In this document: positions 34,854 to 43,912 of the stretch, in pieces | Layout: the number at the start of each line of letters is the position of its first letter | Position numbering within the stretch: position 1 is the stretch's first letter | Assembly: GCA_963798655.1 (NCBI GenBank) | Contig: CAWCUH010000004.1 | Coordinates: 558,001-622,000 of the forward strand | Direction: 5' to 3' | Source of the DNA: CAVSMC01 sp963798655 | GTDB taxonomy: Bacteria > Pseudomonadota > Gammaproteobacteria > Burkholderiales > Casimicrobiaceae | Length of the DNA: 64,000 nt | Notes under the pieces: generated by a model | What the model was told of the DNA's origin: nothing | The model's database searches: none | The model's input: the letters and a program-made list of their open reading frames with translations, nothing else | Made by a program: the position numbers and the translations under genes

Positions 34854-36827
34854 CTACAACTCGACCTGGGTCCCGAGCTCGACGACACGGTTCGACGGCA
34901 CGCGAAAAAAATCGCTCGCCTTGATCGCATTGCGCGACATCGAGACGAAAAGGCGTTCGCGCCACAGCGCCATGCCGGGCGCGACCGAAGCGATCAGCGT
35001 CTCCCGCGACACGAAGAACGACGTGTCCATCATGTCGAACTCGAAGCCGAAGCGGCCGCACGCCTCGAGCGTCGCGGGCACGTCCGGGTCTTCGGTGAAC
35101 CCGTAGTACGCATCGATCGTCCAGAACGCGCCGGGCAGCGGCGTGATGACGACGCGGTCCTTGCGGTCGACCCGCGGAATGTCGCGCGTGTGCACGGTCA
35201 GCACGACGACGCGCTCGTGCAGCACCTTGTTGTGCTTGAGATTGTGCAGCAGCGCATGGGGCGCGCGGTTGCCCGACGACGTGAGGAACACGGCCGTGCC
35301 CGGCACGCGCGGCGGCGGGCTCGCAGAGATGCTGTCGATGAACAGATCGAGCGGCATCGTATCGTCGGCGAGCCTTTCCATCAGCACCGCTCGTCCGCGC
35401 TTCCAGGTGGTGAGAAGTGTGAAGACGACGCCGCCGGTGACGAGCGGGAACCAGCCGCCCTCGGGAATCTTGAGCGAGTTCGACGCGAGGAACGAAAGGT
35501 CGATCAGCGCGAGGGGCACGGCGATCGCTGCTGCGATCGCCGTGCCCCAGCGCCAGATTCTGCGCATGACCACGAAGATCAGCATCGAGTCGATCAGCAT
35601 CGCGAGCGTGACCGCGATGCCGTACGCGGCAGCGAGATCGTCGGAGCGGCGAAAGGCGAGCACCAGCGCGATCACCGCGATCAGCAGCGTCCAGTTGATG
35701 AACGGCACGTAGATCTGGCCGATCTGGCGCTCGGACGTGTGCTGGATCTTCAGGCGCGGCGCGTAGCCCATCTGGATCGCCGCGCGGGTGAGCGAGAACG
35801 CGCCCGAGATCACCGCCTGCGATGCGATGATGGCGGCGAGCGTCGCGAGGATCAGCAGCGGCCCAAGCGCCCAGCTCGGCGCGAGCAGGTAGAAGGGGTT
35901 GCGGATCGCAGCGGGATTCGACAGCAGCAGCGCGCCCTGGCCGAAATAGTTGAGCGTAAGCGCCGGGAGCACGATCACCGCCCATGCGACGCGGATCGGC
36001 CGCGCGCCGAAATGGCCCATGTCCGCATACAGCGCCTCGGTGCCGGTGACGGCGAGAACGACGCCGCCGAGCGCGAGGAACGTCGCGCCCGGGTTGGCGA
36101 CAACGAATGCGATCGCGTACGTCGGCGACAACGCAAGCAGCACCTCCGGATGCGGGACGAGCTGGATCGCGCCGAGCACGGCGATCACGATGAACCATAC
36201 CAGCGTCACCGGGCCGAACAGCATGCCGACCGAGCCGGTTCCGCTCTTCTGAATCGCGAACAGCGCAATGAGGATCGCGAGCGAGATCGGCACGACGAAC
36301 GCATGCATCGCCGGCGCCATCACCTCCAGGCCTTCGACTGCGCCGAGCACCGAAATCGCCGGCGTGATCATGCCGTCGCCGTAGAACATCGCAGCGCCGA
36401 AGATACCGAGGCCGACGAGCCACCACCGGCTGCGCGGCTGGTTCTCGACGCCGCGAGCGACGAGTGCCGTCAGTGCGAGGATCCCGCCTTCGCCGCGGTT
36501 GTCGGCACGCATGATCAGCAGCACGTACTTCAGCGTGACGACGACCATCAGCGCCCAGAACACGATCGACAGCAGCCCGAGCACGGTGTCGTGCGTGAGC
36601 GGCAGCTTGTGCTCGCCGGTGAACAGCACGCGCATCGTGTACAGCGGCGACGTGCCGATGTCGCCGAACACGACGCCGATCGCGCCGAGCGTGAGCGCGG
36701 CGAAGCGCGAGCGGTGCACCCGCTTGGGGGCGTCGCGAGCGTCGGCGTCCGGCGCGCCGCCGGCGGGCGCGGATGCCGGATCGGCGACGTCAGACGTCGC
36801 TGCCGTTGCCGTCGGCCGCTCCGCCAT
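34854..36827 (-). CDS. kup: Kup-type low-affinity potassium transporter
   Basis: 657 residues. After an Ala-rich, charged N-terminus (about 1-40) comes LTLGAIGVVFGDIGTSPLYT, the family signature, then twelve hydrophobic helices (for example IFGAAMFYGDGMITPAIS) to about residue 460 and a soluble C-terminal domain (HERVVVLTVHTRDIPRV; FEFDMMDTSFFVSRE). It moves K+ with protons across the inner membrane. Its 5' end overlaps the ntrX 3' end by 38 bp, so it is probably transcribed with ntrYX; a shorter start is not evident because the next ATG is inside the first helix region. Confidence 0.95.
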   Translation of the reverse strand: MAERPTATAATSDVADPASAPAGGAPDADARDAPKRVHRSRFAALTLGAIGVVFGDIGTSPLYTMRVLFTGEHKLPLTHDTVLGLLSIVFWALMVVVTLKYVLLIMRADNRGEGGILALTALVARGVENQPRSRWWLVGLGIFGAAMFYGDGMITPAISVLGAVEGLEVMAPAMHAFVVPISLAILIALFAIQKSGTGSVGMLFGPVTLVWFIVIAVLGAIQLVPHPEVLLALSPTYAIAFVVANPGATFLALGGVVLAVTGTEALYADMGHFGARPIRVAWAVIVLPALTLNYFGQGALLLSNPAAIRNPFYLLAPSWALGPLLILATLAAIIASQAVISGAFSLTRAAIQMGYAPRLKIQHTSERQIGQIYVPFINWTLLIAVIALVLAFRRSDDLAAAYGIAVTLAMLIDSMLIFVVMRRIWRWGTAIAAAIAVPLALIDLSFLASNSLKIPEGGWFPLVTGGVVFTLLTTWKRGRAVLMERLADDTMPLDLFIDSISASPPPRVPGTAVFLTSSGNRAPHALLHNLKHNKVLHERVVVLTVHTRDIPRVDRKDRVVITPLPGAFWTIDAYYGFTEDPDVPATLEACGRFGFEFDMMDTSFFVSRETLIASVAPGMALWRERLFVSMSRNAIKASDFFRVPSNRVVELGTQVEL

Positions 36828-38139
36828 TGACGACTTCCTCGCCGCGGCGAGCGAATCGGATGTTCAACTGTTTCAACTTGCGATACAGGTGCGTGCGCTC
36901 GAGCCCGGCTCGCTCGGCGACGCGGCTCATGTTCGCCTGCTCCCGCCCGAGCAGCTGCTCGAAATAGATGCGCTCGAACGCCTCGCGCGCCTCGCGCAGC
37001 GGCAACTCGAAGAAGCGTGCGGTGATCTCCGGGGAGACCGCGTGATGCGGCGCGACCGGCTCGCCGAGCAGACGCTTCACATGGTCGGGGGTGATGTCGC
37101 CGCCGCCGGTGAGCGCGAGGTTCGCGACGACGCTCTGCAGATGATCGAGATTGCCCGGCCAGTACGCGCCTGCGAGCGTCGACATCGCCGCGGGCGTGAG
37201 CGACGCGAACGAGCGTGACACCGCGTGCTGAGCGTCCTGCTGCGTCGCGTTGATCTCCAGCCAGAACCGCTCGATCAGACCCGGGATGTCCTCGCGCCGC
37301 GCGCGAAGCGGCGGCAGCATGACGGCGCCGATCGACAGTGCCGACAACAGCGCGGCGTCGAAGCGGCCTTCGGCGGCGAGATTGCCGAGCGGCTCGGCGC
37401 TCGTGCAGACAAGCGTCACGTTCGCGCGCTCGAGCTTGCCGAGCAGGAACGCGAGGCCCTTCTGTTCGGTCTTGCCGTACTGGCCGATCTCGCCGCAATA
37501 GAGCGTGCCGTCGCGTGCCTCGTCGAGCGGCGCGAGCGGATTGGCCGCAAGCCGCGCGCCGTTCGGCAGCGCGACCCAGGCGCCGTCCGGCGCCTGCAGC
37601 GCGCGCGCGGCGATGTCGTGCCCTGCGCCCGGCTCGCCGAGCAGCAGCACGGGCCGCCGAGCAGCGAGCATCTGCTCGAGCTGGCGCTCGACGTCGCGCA
37701 TTGCGGCGCTCGAGCCGAGCGCGGCGAGCGACACACGGCGCGGCTCCTTCGTCTGCGCAGTCTTCAACGCGCGGGCGACGGTTGCGAGCAGCTTCTGCAG
37801 CCCAACCGGCTTTTCGAGAAAGTCGAACGCGCCGATCTTCGTCGCCTCGACGGCGGTCTCGATCGTGCCGTGGCCCGACATCATGACGACCGGCATCGTG
37901 AGCTGGCCGGCAGCCGCCCATTCGCGCAGCAGCGTCACGCCGTCGGTGTCCGGCATCCAGATGTCGAGCAGCACGAGCGCCGGCTGCCTGCGGGCACGGT
38001 ACGCGCGCGCCTCGGTCGCGTTCTCGGCGAGCGACACGCGATAGCCCTCGTCCTGCAGGATTTCGGAGAGAAGCTCGCGGATGCCGACTTCGTCGTCGAC
38101 GATCAGGATGTCCTTGGCTGCCGCGATAACGGTACTCAT
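36790..38139 (-). CDS. ntrX: NtrX-like response regulator with degenerate AAA+ domain
   Basis: 449 residues. Receiver domain (about 1-125; phospho-acceptor Asp59 in LVLLDIWMPDTDG, Lys in FLEKPV), a central domain aligned with sigma-54 activator AAA+ modules (about 145-375), and a Fis-type helix-turn-helix (NMSRVAERAGLERTHLYRKL, about 410-430). The central domain has lost its catalytic motifs: Walker A reads GEPGAGHD instead of GExGxGKE, Walker B reads GTLYCGEIG instead of GTLFLDEI, and no GAFTGA loop is present, while LPPLRARREDIPGLIE remains. So it probably binds DNA and responds to phosphorylation but does not drive sigma-54. Start overlaps the ntrY stop (ATGA). Confidence 0.85.
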   Translation of the reverse strand: MSTVIAAAKDILIVDDEVGIRELLSEILQDEGYRVSLAENATEARAYRARRQPALVLLDIWMPDTDGVTLLREWAAAGQLTMPVVMMSGHGTIETAVEATKIGAFDFLEKPVGLQKLLATVARALKTAQTKEPRRVSLAALGSSAAMRDVERQLEQMLAARRPVLLLGEPGAGHDIAARALQAPDGAWVALPNGARLAANPLAPLDEARDGTLYCGEIGQYGKTEQKGLAFLLGKLERANVTLVCTSAEPLGNLAAEGRFDAALLSALSIGAVMLPPLRARREDIPGLIERFWLEINATQQDAQHAVSRSFASLTPAAMSTLAGAYWPGNLDHLQSVVANLALTGGGDITPDHVKRLLGEPVAPHHAVSPEITARFFELPLREAREAFERIYFEQLLGREQANMSRVAERAGLERTHLYRKLKQLNIRFARRGEEVVNGGAADGNGSDV

Positions 38140-40304
38140 CGCGCGCCGCCGGTCGCGGGCAGCGGGAAGAACAGCGCCACGCGCGCGCCGTGCGGCGCGC
38201 GTGCGCCGACCTCGACGCGGCCGCCGTGCTCGTCGACGATCTTCTTCACGATGGCAAGGCCGAGACCGGTGCCCTTGGACTTCGTCGTCACGTACGGCTC
38301 GAACGCGCGCTGGACGACGTCGGATGCGAACCCGGGCCCAGCGTCGCAGAACGTCAGCACCGCTTCGCCGCCGTCGCCGCCCGCGCGCGCGACGAGCGTG
38401 ATCTCGAACTGCGGGTCATCGCTGTCGGCTTGCGCGTCGATCGAGTTCTGGAGGAGGTTGTGGAACACTTGGCGGAGCCGCGTCGGCTCACCGTGGATCA
38501 CGACGGGCGAGGGCGGCAGGCGAAGCGCGATGTGCGACCGCAGATTGTCGTATAACGCGAGCACATCGAGCAAGAGCCCGCCCAGGTCGACCGGCTGCAT
38601 CCGGCCCGGCCGCGGCTGGCGGGCGTACACGGCGAAATCGTCGACCATGTGCTTCATCGCGGCGACCTGGGCGACGATCGTTTGCGTGCCGCGGCGAAGC
38701 GCGTCCTGGTCGGCAGCGTCCAGCTTGCCCGCGAGCTTCAGCTCGAGCCGCTCCGCCGAGAGCTGGATCGGCGTCAGCGGATTCTTGATCTCGTGCGCGA
38801 GCCGGCGCGCCACCTCGGCCCACGCCGCGTCGCGCTGCGCCTGCGCGAGATCGGTTACGTCGTCGAACACGACGACATAGCCGGCGACCGGCGAGCCGGG
38901 CAGGCGCGATCCGCGAAGCAGCAGCACGCGCGTCATGCTCGCCACGGCGAGCTCGGCCTGCTTTTGCCATTGGCCGTCGCGACTCGCGCGAAAGCCCTCG
39001 GCGACGAGTTCCGCGAACGGCGATAGCGCGGGCAACCGGCGTCCCCAATCGGCGAGCGCTGCGCCGGTGAGCTCGGCGAGCGGCTGCTGCAGGATGACCG
39101 CCGCGCTCGCGTTCGCCGTGCGCAGCCGGTAGCGCTCGTCGAACGCGAGCACGCCGGCAGACAGGTTCGCGAGGATGCTCTCCAAGTATGCGCGCGTCGT
39201 CTCGATTGCCTTGCGGCTCTCCTCGGCCTTGCGGTGCGCGTCGTCGAGCTGCGCGGTCATCGTGTTGAACGACTCGGTCAGCACGCCGAGCTCGTCGCGC
39301 GATGTCACCGGCTGGCGGCGCGAGAAGTCGCCCTGCGCGACCGCGCGCGTGCCCGCGGCGAGCAATCCGAGCGGTCGCGAGAACCGCTCGGAGAGCACGA
39401 CGGCAAGGCCGAGCGCGAACGTGAGCGCGAGCAGCAGCGTCAGCGTGAGCGTGACCCAGTAGAGGCGCTTCAACGCCTGCCGCGAGAACGAGATCTCCTG
39501 ATAATCGTTCCATCCCGTCTGCACTTTCTCGGCGTCCTGCGCGAGCGACTTCGGCACCGGCTCGACGATCTGCAGCACCTTGAGCGGCTCGAGCCGGTCG
39601 TCGCTGTTCACCGGCACGACGACCTTCAGCACGAGAGATCCCTCCGACGCCTGCTCGATCGTCGACGTCGGCTGCTGCAGCCGCGCGCGGCGCAGCGCGG
39701 CAGCCGACGGCGGCTCCGGCGTCGATGTGCCCACCCCTGCGACGGCGAGCACGGCGCCGCTGGTCGAATAGAGCGTCGCGTCCGACAGGCCGCTCTGCTC
39801 GATCGCTCGCGAAAGTCGCGCCGCCGTCGGCACCGTGCCGGGCTCGGCGAGCGCGGCTGCGACCTGCGATGCGCGGTTCGTCGTCTCCTGCAGCAGATAG
39901 TCGAGCGTGCGCCGGCCGAGGTTCAAGCCGCCTTCGAGCGCGCGGTCGACGCGCACGTCGAACCAGCTCTCGATGCTCTTGCCGAGGAACTGCAGCGACA
40001 CCGCGTAGACCAGCGCGCCCGGAAGGCCGGCGACGAGCGCGAAGAGCAGCACGAGCCGCACGGCGAGCCGCGAGCCGAATACGCCGCGACGCAGACTGCG
40101 CCGAAGCCGAAGCAGCTGATAGGCGACCAGCAGCATCAGCAGTACGACCATCGCCCCGTTCAGCATCAGAAGCACGTCGTAGCGGCCGGCGAACAGCGAT
40201 GTGTTGGCCGACGCCGTTGCGAGCAGGAACAGCAGAATGGCGCCGAGGCCGGCGCCGCCGAGAAGCATCCAGCGAAGACTGCGCGCAGTCAGCGGAAATC
40301 TCAC
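38136..40304 (-). CDS. ntrY: NtrY-like membrane sensor histidine kinase
   Basis: 722 residues. Two N-terminal membrane hairpins (about 12-33, 48-65, 85-108) and one further helix (about 285-310) border a periplasmic region; then HAMP (about 310-365), PAS (about 385-480), HisKA with the phospho-His in RRLAHEIKNPLTPIQLSAERL, and the ATPase boxes N (FHNLLQNSIDAQ), G1 (FCDAGPGF) and G2 (GTGLGLAIVKKIVDEHGG). It pairs with the overlapping ntrX and is implicated in other bacteria in nitrogen and redox control. All kinase motifs are intact, unlike its partner's ATPase. Confidence 0.92.
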   Translation of the reverse strand: MRFPLTARSLRWMLLGGAGLGAILLFLLATASANTSLFAGRYDVLLMLNGAMVVLLMLLVAYQLLRLRRSLRRGVFGSRLAVRLVLLFALVAGLPGALVYAVSLQFLGKSIESWFDVRVDRALEGGLNLGRRTLDYLLQETTNRASQVAAALAEPGTVPTAARLSRAIEQSGLSDATLYSTSGAVLAVAGVGTSTPEPPSAAALRRARLQQPTSTIEQASEGSLVLKVVVPVNSDDRLEPLKVLQIVEPVPKSLAQDAEKVQTGWNDYQEISFSRQALKRLYWVTLTLTLLLALTFALGLAVVLSERFSRPLGLLAAGTRAVAQGDFSRRQPVTSRDELGVLTESFNTMTAQLDDAHRKAEESRKAIETTRAYLESILANLSAGVLAFDERYRLRTANASAAVILQQPLAELTGAALADWGRRLPALSPFAELVAEGFRASRDGQWQKQAELAVASMTRVLLLRGSRLPGSPVAGYVVVFDDVTDLAQAQRDAAWAEVARRLAHEIKNPLTPIQLSAERLELKLAGKLDAADQDALRRGTQTIVAQVAAMKHMVDDFAVYARQPRPGRMQPVDLGGLLLDVLALYDNLRSHIALRLPPSPVVIHGEPTRLRQVFHNLLQNSIDAQADSDDPQFEITLVARAGGDGGEAVLTFCDAGPGFASDVVQRAFEPYVTTKSKGTGLGLAIVKKIVDEHGGRVEVGARAPHGARVALFFPLPATGGAR

Positions 40305-40954
40305 GGCACGAAGGTCCAGCGATGCCAGTCGGAGGTGAGCGACCAGTCGCGCGAGGCGAGCGCGTTCAGCTGGAACGGCTTCGGCAGCTGGTTCACGTCC
40401 AGACGGAGCCGCACCGCGGCCTCATACGTCGCGCCGGGAACGAGTTCGTCGCGCCGCGCGACCGGACGTCCGTTCACACGCGAGAGCAGCCGCTCGACCT
40501 CCTGCAGCGTGTCGAGCGTCTGCCCGAGCAGCCCGCTCGACACGCGATATTGACGCGTCAGCGCATTGAACGACACTCGATACTGCGTGGTCATCGAGTT
40601 GACGTTTTCGTCGGTCCACCAGCGGCGCGGGCGAACGAGTTCGAAGTCGAGCACGAAATAGAGCGGCACCCCGCGCTGGAGCGCCTCCTCGAGCGTCGGA
40701 TTGATCGTGAGGTCGAACTCGGCGTTGAGCACGTACGCCTCTTCGTCGGCGCGGATCTCGGCGTACTTGACCGGGATCGTGTCGCCGTACGCGGCGGCCG
40801 GCGCGAGCGCGGCGATCGCGAGCACCAGTGCGAGCGCGACGCGCGCAACGGCTCGACACCGGGCGTCGAGGCAGCGAGCGAAGGCGATGCCGGGGGCCCC
40901 GAGGGAGGAAAGTTGGCGCCGGATACTCGGCCGGCACGCCGCAGGAGCTCGCAC
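40301..40954 (-). CDS. DUF4390 family exported protein, start uncertain
   Basis: The body, from a signal peptide (VALALVLAIAALAPAAAYG) through TIPVKYAEIRADEEAYVLNA to LTSDWHRWTFVP at the stop, is the DUF4390 family that in betaproteobacteria stands between rsmB and ntrY. No ATG is found near the signal peptide; a GTG at 40954 is the nearest usable codon and gives a long basic lead (about 217 residues in total). A start missing through mutation or a sequencing slip is possible. The 3' end overlaps ntrY by 4 bp, so it is in the def-fmt-rsmB-ntrYX operon. Function unknown; periplasmic location predicted. Confidence 0.75.
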   Translation of the reverse strand: MRAPAACRPSIRRQLSSLGAPGIAFARCLDARCRAVARVALALVLAIAALAPAAAYGDTIPVKYAEIRADEEAYVLNAEFDLTINPTLEEALQRGVPLYFVLDFELVRPRRWWTDENVNSMTTQYRVSFNALTRQYRVSSGLLGQTLDTLQEVERLLSRVNGRPVARRDELVPGATYEAAVRLRLDVNQLPKPFQLNALASRDWSLTSDWHRWTFVP

Positions 40955-41010
40955 GCTGCTTCGCGCTCGGACCGGCGCTCGCGGCTGCCTGCGGCGCACC
41001 CGGCCGGCCG

Positions 41011-42312
41011 TCACGCCTTCGCGAGCCGCGCGTAGAAGAACCCGTCCTGATTGTGGCTCGCGGCCGGCGGCGAAGGCAAGAGCTGCCCGCCGCGATGCGC
41101 CGCGCCCGGCGGAAAGGTGAGGATTTCGCGCAACGCGTCGGCGTGGCGCTCGCAGAAGGCGTCGACCTGCGCGTCGTTCTCGTCGCGAAAGATCGAGCAC
41201 GTCGCATAGATCAGGCGCCCGCCCGGCGCGAGCAGCGTCCACATCGCGTCCAGAATACGCGCCTGCATTCGTGCGAATGCCGCTACGTCGCTTTCGCGGC
41301 GCAGCCACTTGCCGTCGGGATGGCGGCGGACGACGCCGGACGCCGTGCACGGCACGTCGGCGAGGATGCGCTCGTACGGCCGGCCGTCCCACCAGCCGTG
41401 AGGGTCGGCGGCATCGCCGGCGATGACACGCACGTTGTCGCCGGCGACCCGAAGCCGAGCGAGATTGTCGCGCACCCGGGCAAGCCTCGATTCGTCGCAG
41501 TCGAGCGCGTCGACCTCGATGCCGGACGTTTGCGCGATGTGCGCCGTCTTGCCGCCCGGCGCGGCACAGGCGTCGAGCACCCGGTGGCCGGCGAGCGCGC
41601 CGAGCAGGCCGGCTGCGCATTGCGCCCCGAGGTCCTGCACGGCGAAAGCCCCGTCGGCGTAGCCGGGAAGCTGCGTCACCGGCTTCGGCGGCTCGACGAT
41701 GACGCCCTCCGCGCCCGCGGCGTGCGCGCCGACGCCCGCTTGCGCACAAGCGCCGAGATAGCGATCGCGCGTCGTGATCCGCGCGTTCACCCGCAGCGTG
41801 AGCGGCGGCCGCACATTGCCGGCATCGAGGATCGCCTGGTACTCGTCGCCGAAATCGCGATGAACGCGCTCGATCCACCAAGACGGATACGAAAACCGCG
41901 CGACCGGGTCCGCGCGCACGGCGGCGTCGAGCGCGTGCCGCTCGCGCAGATAGCGGCGCAACAGCGCATTGACCAGCGACTTCGCCGCCGGCCGGACGAG
42001 CACCGCCGCCGACGCGACGGCGCGATCGACGATCGCGAACGCCGGGGCACGCGTATGCCCGAGCTGATAGAGCGCCACGGCGACCAGCGTGCCAAGCGCC
42101 GGATCGGAAAACGGCTTCGCGGCGAGCCGCTTGGTCAGCGCGTCGAGCGTCCCCCAGTGGCGCAGCGTGCCGTAGGCGAGTTCCTGCACGAGCGAGCGTC
42201 GGCGGCCGGCGTCGCTGTCGTCGGTCGCGACAGCCGCAAGCGCGGCGGAGAGCGTCTCGCCGTCGAGGACGCGGCGCACGGCGAGCGCCGCCTGGCGTTG
42301 CGCTTGCTCCAA
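41011..42312 (-). CDS. rsmB: 16S rRNA (cytosine967-C5)-methyltransferase RsmB
   Basis: About 433 residues. N-terminal NusB-like helical domain (about 1-140, ALAVRRVLDGETLSAALAAV; LVNALLRRYLRER), then a class I methyltransferase with CAAPGGKTAHIAQ, the first cysteine in ADVPCTASGVVRRHPD and the second in YATCSIFRDEN. The start is uncertain: a TTG at 42312 after GGGG is used because no ATG or GTG is available at the family's start position. It follows fmt with 14 bp between and matches the conserved def-fmt-rsmB order. Confidence 0.9.
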   Translation of the reverse strand: MEQAQRQAALAVRRVLDGETLSAALAAVATDDSDAGRRRSLVQELAYGTLRHWGTLDALTKRLAAKPFSDPALGTLVAVALYQLGHTRAPAFAIVDRAVASAAVLVRPAAKSLVNALLRRYLRERHALDAAVRADPVARFSYPSWWIERVHRDFGDEYQAILDAGNVRPPLTLRVNARITTRDRYLGACAQAGVGAHAAGAEGVIVEPPKPVTQLPGYADGAFAVQDLGAQCAAGLLGALAGHRVLDACAAPGGKTAHIAQTSGIEVDALDCDESRLARVRDNLARLRVAGDNVRVIAGDAADPHGWWDGRPYERILADVPCTASGVVRRHPDGKWLRRESDVAAFARMQARILDAMWTLLAPGGRLIYATCSIFRDENDAQVDAFCERHADALREILTFPPGAAHRGGQLLPSPPAASHNQDGFFYARLAKA

Positions 42313-42326
42313 TCGTCGCCCCGCGG

Positions 42327-43274
42327 TCAGGCCGCCCGTGCGGCGAGGCGATCGCCGGGCGCGAGCGGATGCCCGGCGAGGAACTCCGCTGCGCTCATCC
42401 GCCGCCGTCCGGACGGCTGCAGCTCGACGATGCGCACGAGCCCGGTGCCGCAGGCGACGACGATGCCGTCGCGCGCTGCGGCCACCACGCTCCCCGGCGC
42501 CGCCCCGGCGGCAGGCGACGACGACGGCTCGAGTCGCCAGATCTTGAGCGCTTCGGCGCCGCTCACCGTGAACGCGCCGGGCAATGGGTCGAGCGCGCGC
42601 ACCTTGCGATCGATCGCGAAGGCGTCGAGCGCCCAATCGATCTCGGCGTCGGCGCGGCCGATCTTCGCCGCGTACGTCGCGCCTTCCGGCGGCTGGGGCG
42701 CCGATTCGAGGACCGCGCCGGCCGCAAGACGCGTCAGCGCGCGCACGATGGCGGCGGCACCCGCGTCGGCGAGCGTCCGCTCGAGCGATCCGGCGGTGTC
42801 GCGCAGACCGATCGGCGCGCGGACGCTCTCGACGATCGGGCCGGTGTCGAGGCCCTCGTCCATCTTCATGATCGTGATGCCGCTCTGCGCGTCGCCCGCC
42901 TCGATCGCCCGCTGGATCGGAGCGGCGCCGCGCCACCGCGGCAGCAGCGACGCATGGATGTTCAGGCAGCCGCCGCGCGGCCACGCGAGGACCTCGCGCG
43001 GCAGAATCAGCCCATACGCGGCGACGACCAGCACGTCGAGCGATGCCTGGAGCGCGCCGGCACGCGCCTCGGCGCTTCGCAGCGTCGCCGGCTGAAGCAC
43101 GGGAAGCCCGCGTGATTCGGCGAGCACCTTGACCGCCGACGGCTCGACCTTGAGACCGCGACCGCGCGGCCGGTCGGGCTGCGTGAGCACCTGCGTGACG
43201 TCGAACCTCGCGTCGAGGATCGCAGCGAGCGCCGTCGCGGCGAACGCGGGTGTGCCGGCGAACCCGACGCGCAT
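42327..43274 (-). CDS. fmt: Methionyl-tRNA formyltransferase
   Basis: 315 residues beginning MRVGFAGTPAFAATALAAIL. The formyltransferase core shows LPREVLAWPRGGCLNIHASLLPRWRGAAPIQRAI with the catalytic Asn/His, and the SITIMKMDEGLDTGP-type motif (SGITIMKMDEGLDTGPI); the C-terminal OB-like domain ends the protein. It formylates initiator Met-tRNA. It is 16 bp downstream of def, with which it forms the deformylation/formylation pair. Confidence 0.96.
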   Translation of the reverse strand: MRVGFAGTPAFAATALAAILDARFDVTQVLTQPDRPRGRGLKVEPSAVKVLAESRGLPVLQPATLRSAEARAGALQASLDVLVVAAYGLILPREVLAWPRGGCLNIHASLLPRWRGAAPIQRAIEAGDAQSGITIMKMDEGLDTGPIVESVRAPIGLRDTAGSLERTLADAGAAAIVRALTRLAAGAVLESAPQPPEGATYAAKIGRADAEIDWALDAFAIDRKVRALDPLPGAFTVSGAEALKIWRLEPSSSPAAGAAPGSVVAAARDGIVVACGTGLVRIVELQPSGRRRMSAAEFLAGHPLAPGDRLAARAA

Positions 43275-43290
43275 CGGCGCGCGTCCGCGA

Positions 43291-43794
43291 TCAGCCGGCG
43301 AGCCGCTGCTTCTTGCGCAGCTTGTTGCCGAGCCGCGCCCGCTTGAGCGGCGAGAGCCGGTCGACGAAGACCTTCCCTTGCAGGTGGTCCATTTCGTGCT
43401 GGATGCACACCGCGAGCATGCCGTCCGCGTCGAGCTCGAACGGCTCGCCACGCTCGTTCAGCGCGCGGACGCGAATCTGCGCGGCGCGAACGACCTTGTC
43501 GTAGTAGCCGGGAACGGACAGGCAGCCTTCCTCGGTCTCGGCTTCGCCTTCGGCGGCGACGAGGTCGGGGTTGATGAACACGCGCAACTCGTCGCGCGTG
43601 TCCGAGAGGTCCATGACGATGACCCGCTTGTGCACGTCGACCTGCGTTGCCGCGAGCCCGATGCCCGGCGCTGCGTACATGGTCTCGGCCATGTCGCGGA
43701 CGAGCTTCTGGATATCGGGCGTCACCGCGGCGACCGGCGTCGCGACCTTGCGCAGCCGCGGATCGGGGTATTCGAGGATGTTGAGCAGCGCCAT
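43291..43794 (-). CDS. def: Peptide deformylase
   Basis: 167 residues. The three metal-site motifs are GIGLAATQ, EGCLSVPG and the QHEMDHLQG helix. It removes the N-formyl group from nascent proteins. The ATG at 43794 gives MALLNILEYPDPRL, the family start; an upstream ATG at 43830 would add 12 atypical residues. It is divergent from the LysM gene across a 118-bp control region. Confidence 0.96.
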   Translation of the reverse strand: MALLNILEYPDPRLRKVATPVAAVTPDIQKLVRDMAETMYAAPGIGLAATQVDVHKRVIVMDLSDTRDELRVFINPDLVAAEGEAETEEGCLSVPGYYDKVVRAAQIRVRALNERGEPFELDADGMLAVCIQHEMDHLQGKVFVDRLSPLKRARLGNKLRKKQRLAG

Positions 43795-43846
43795 CGGGGA
43801 AAACTCACGTCCGGCTTGCAAAATGCACACTCGGCATGCAGAATCT

Positions 43847-43879
43847 GTCCTAAGCGCTTATTTTGTGGCGGTTTAGGAC
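43847..43879. promoter_or_regulatory. Inverted repeat in the def / LysM divergent control region
   Basis: GTCCTAA (43847-43853) and TTAGGAC (43873-43879) form perfect 7-bp arms separated by 19 bp, which contain an AT-rich stretch (TTATTTTGTGG). Position between divergent genes suggests an operator or overlapping promoters; the regulator is unknown. Confidence 0.35.
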
Positions 43880-43912
43880 GTTAGCAAGCCCCGCCCCATC
43901 CGGAGAGGCGTT

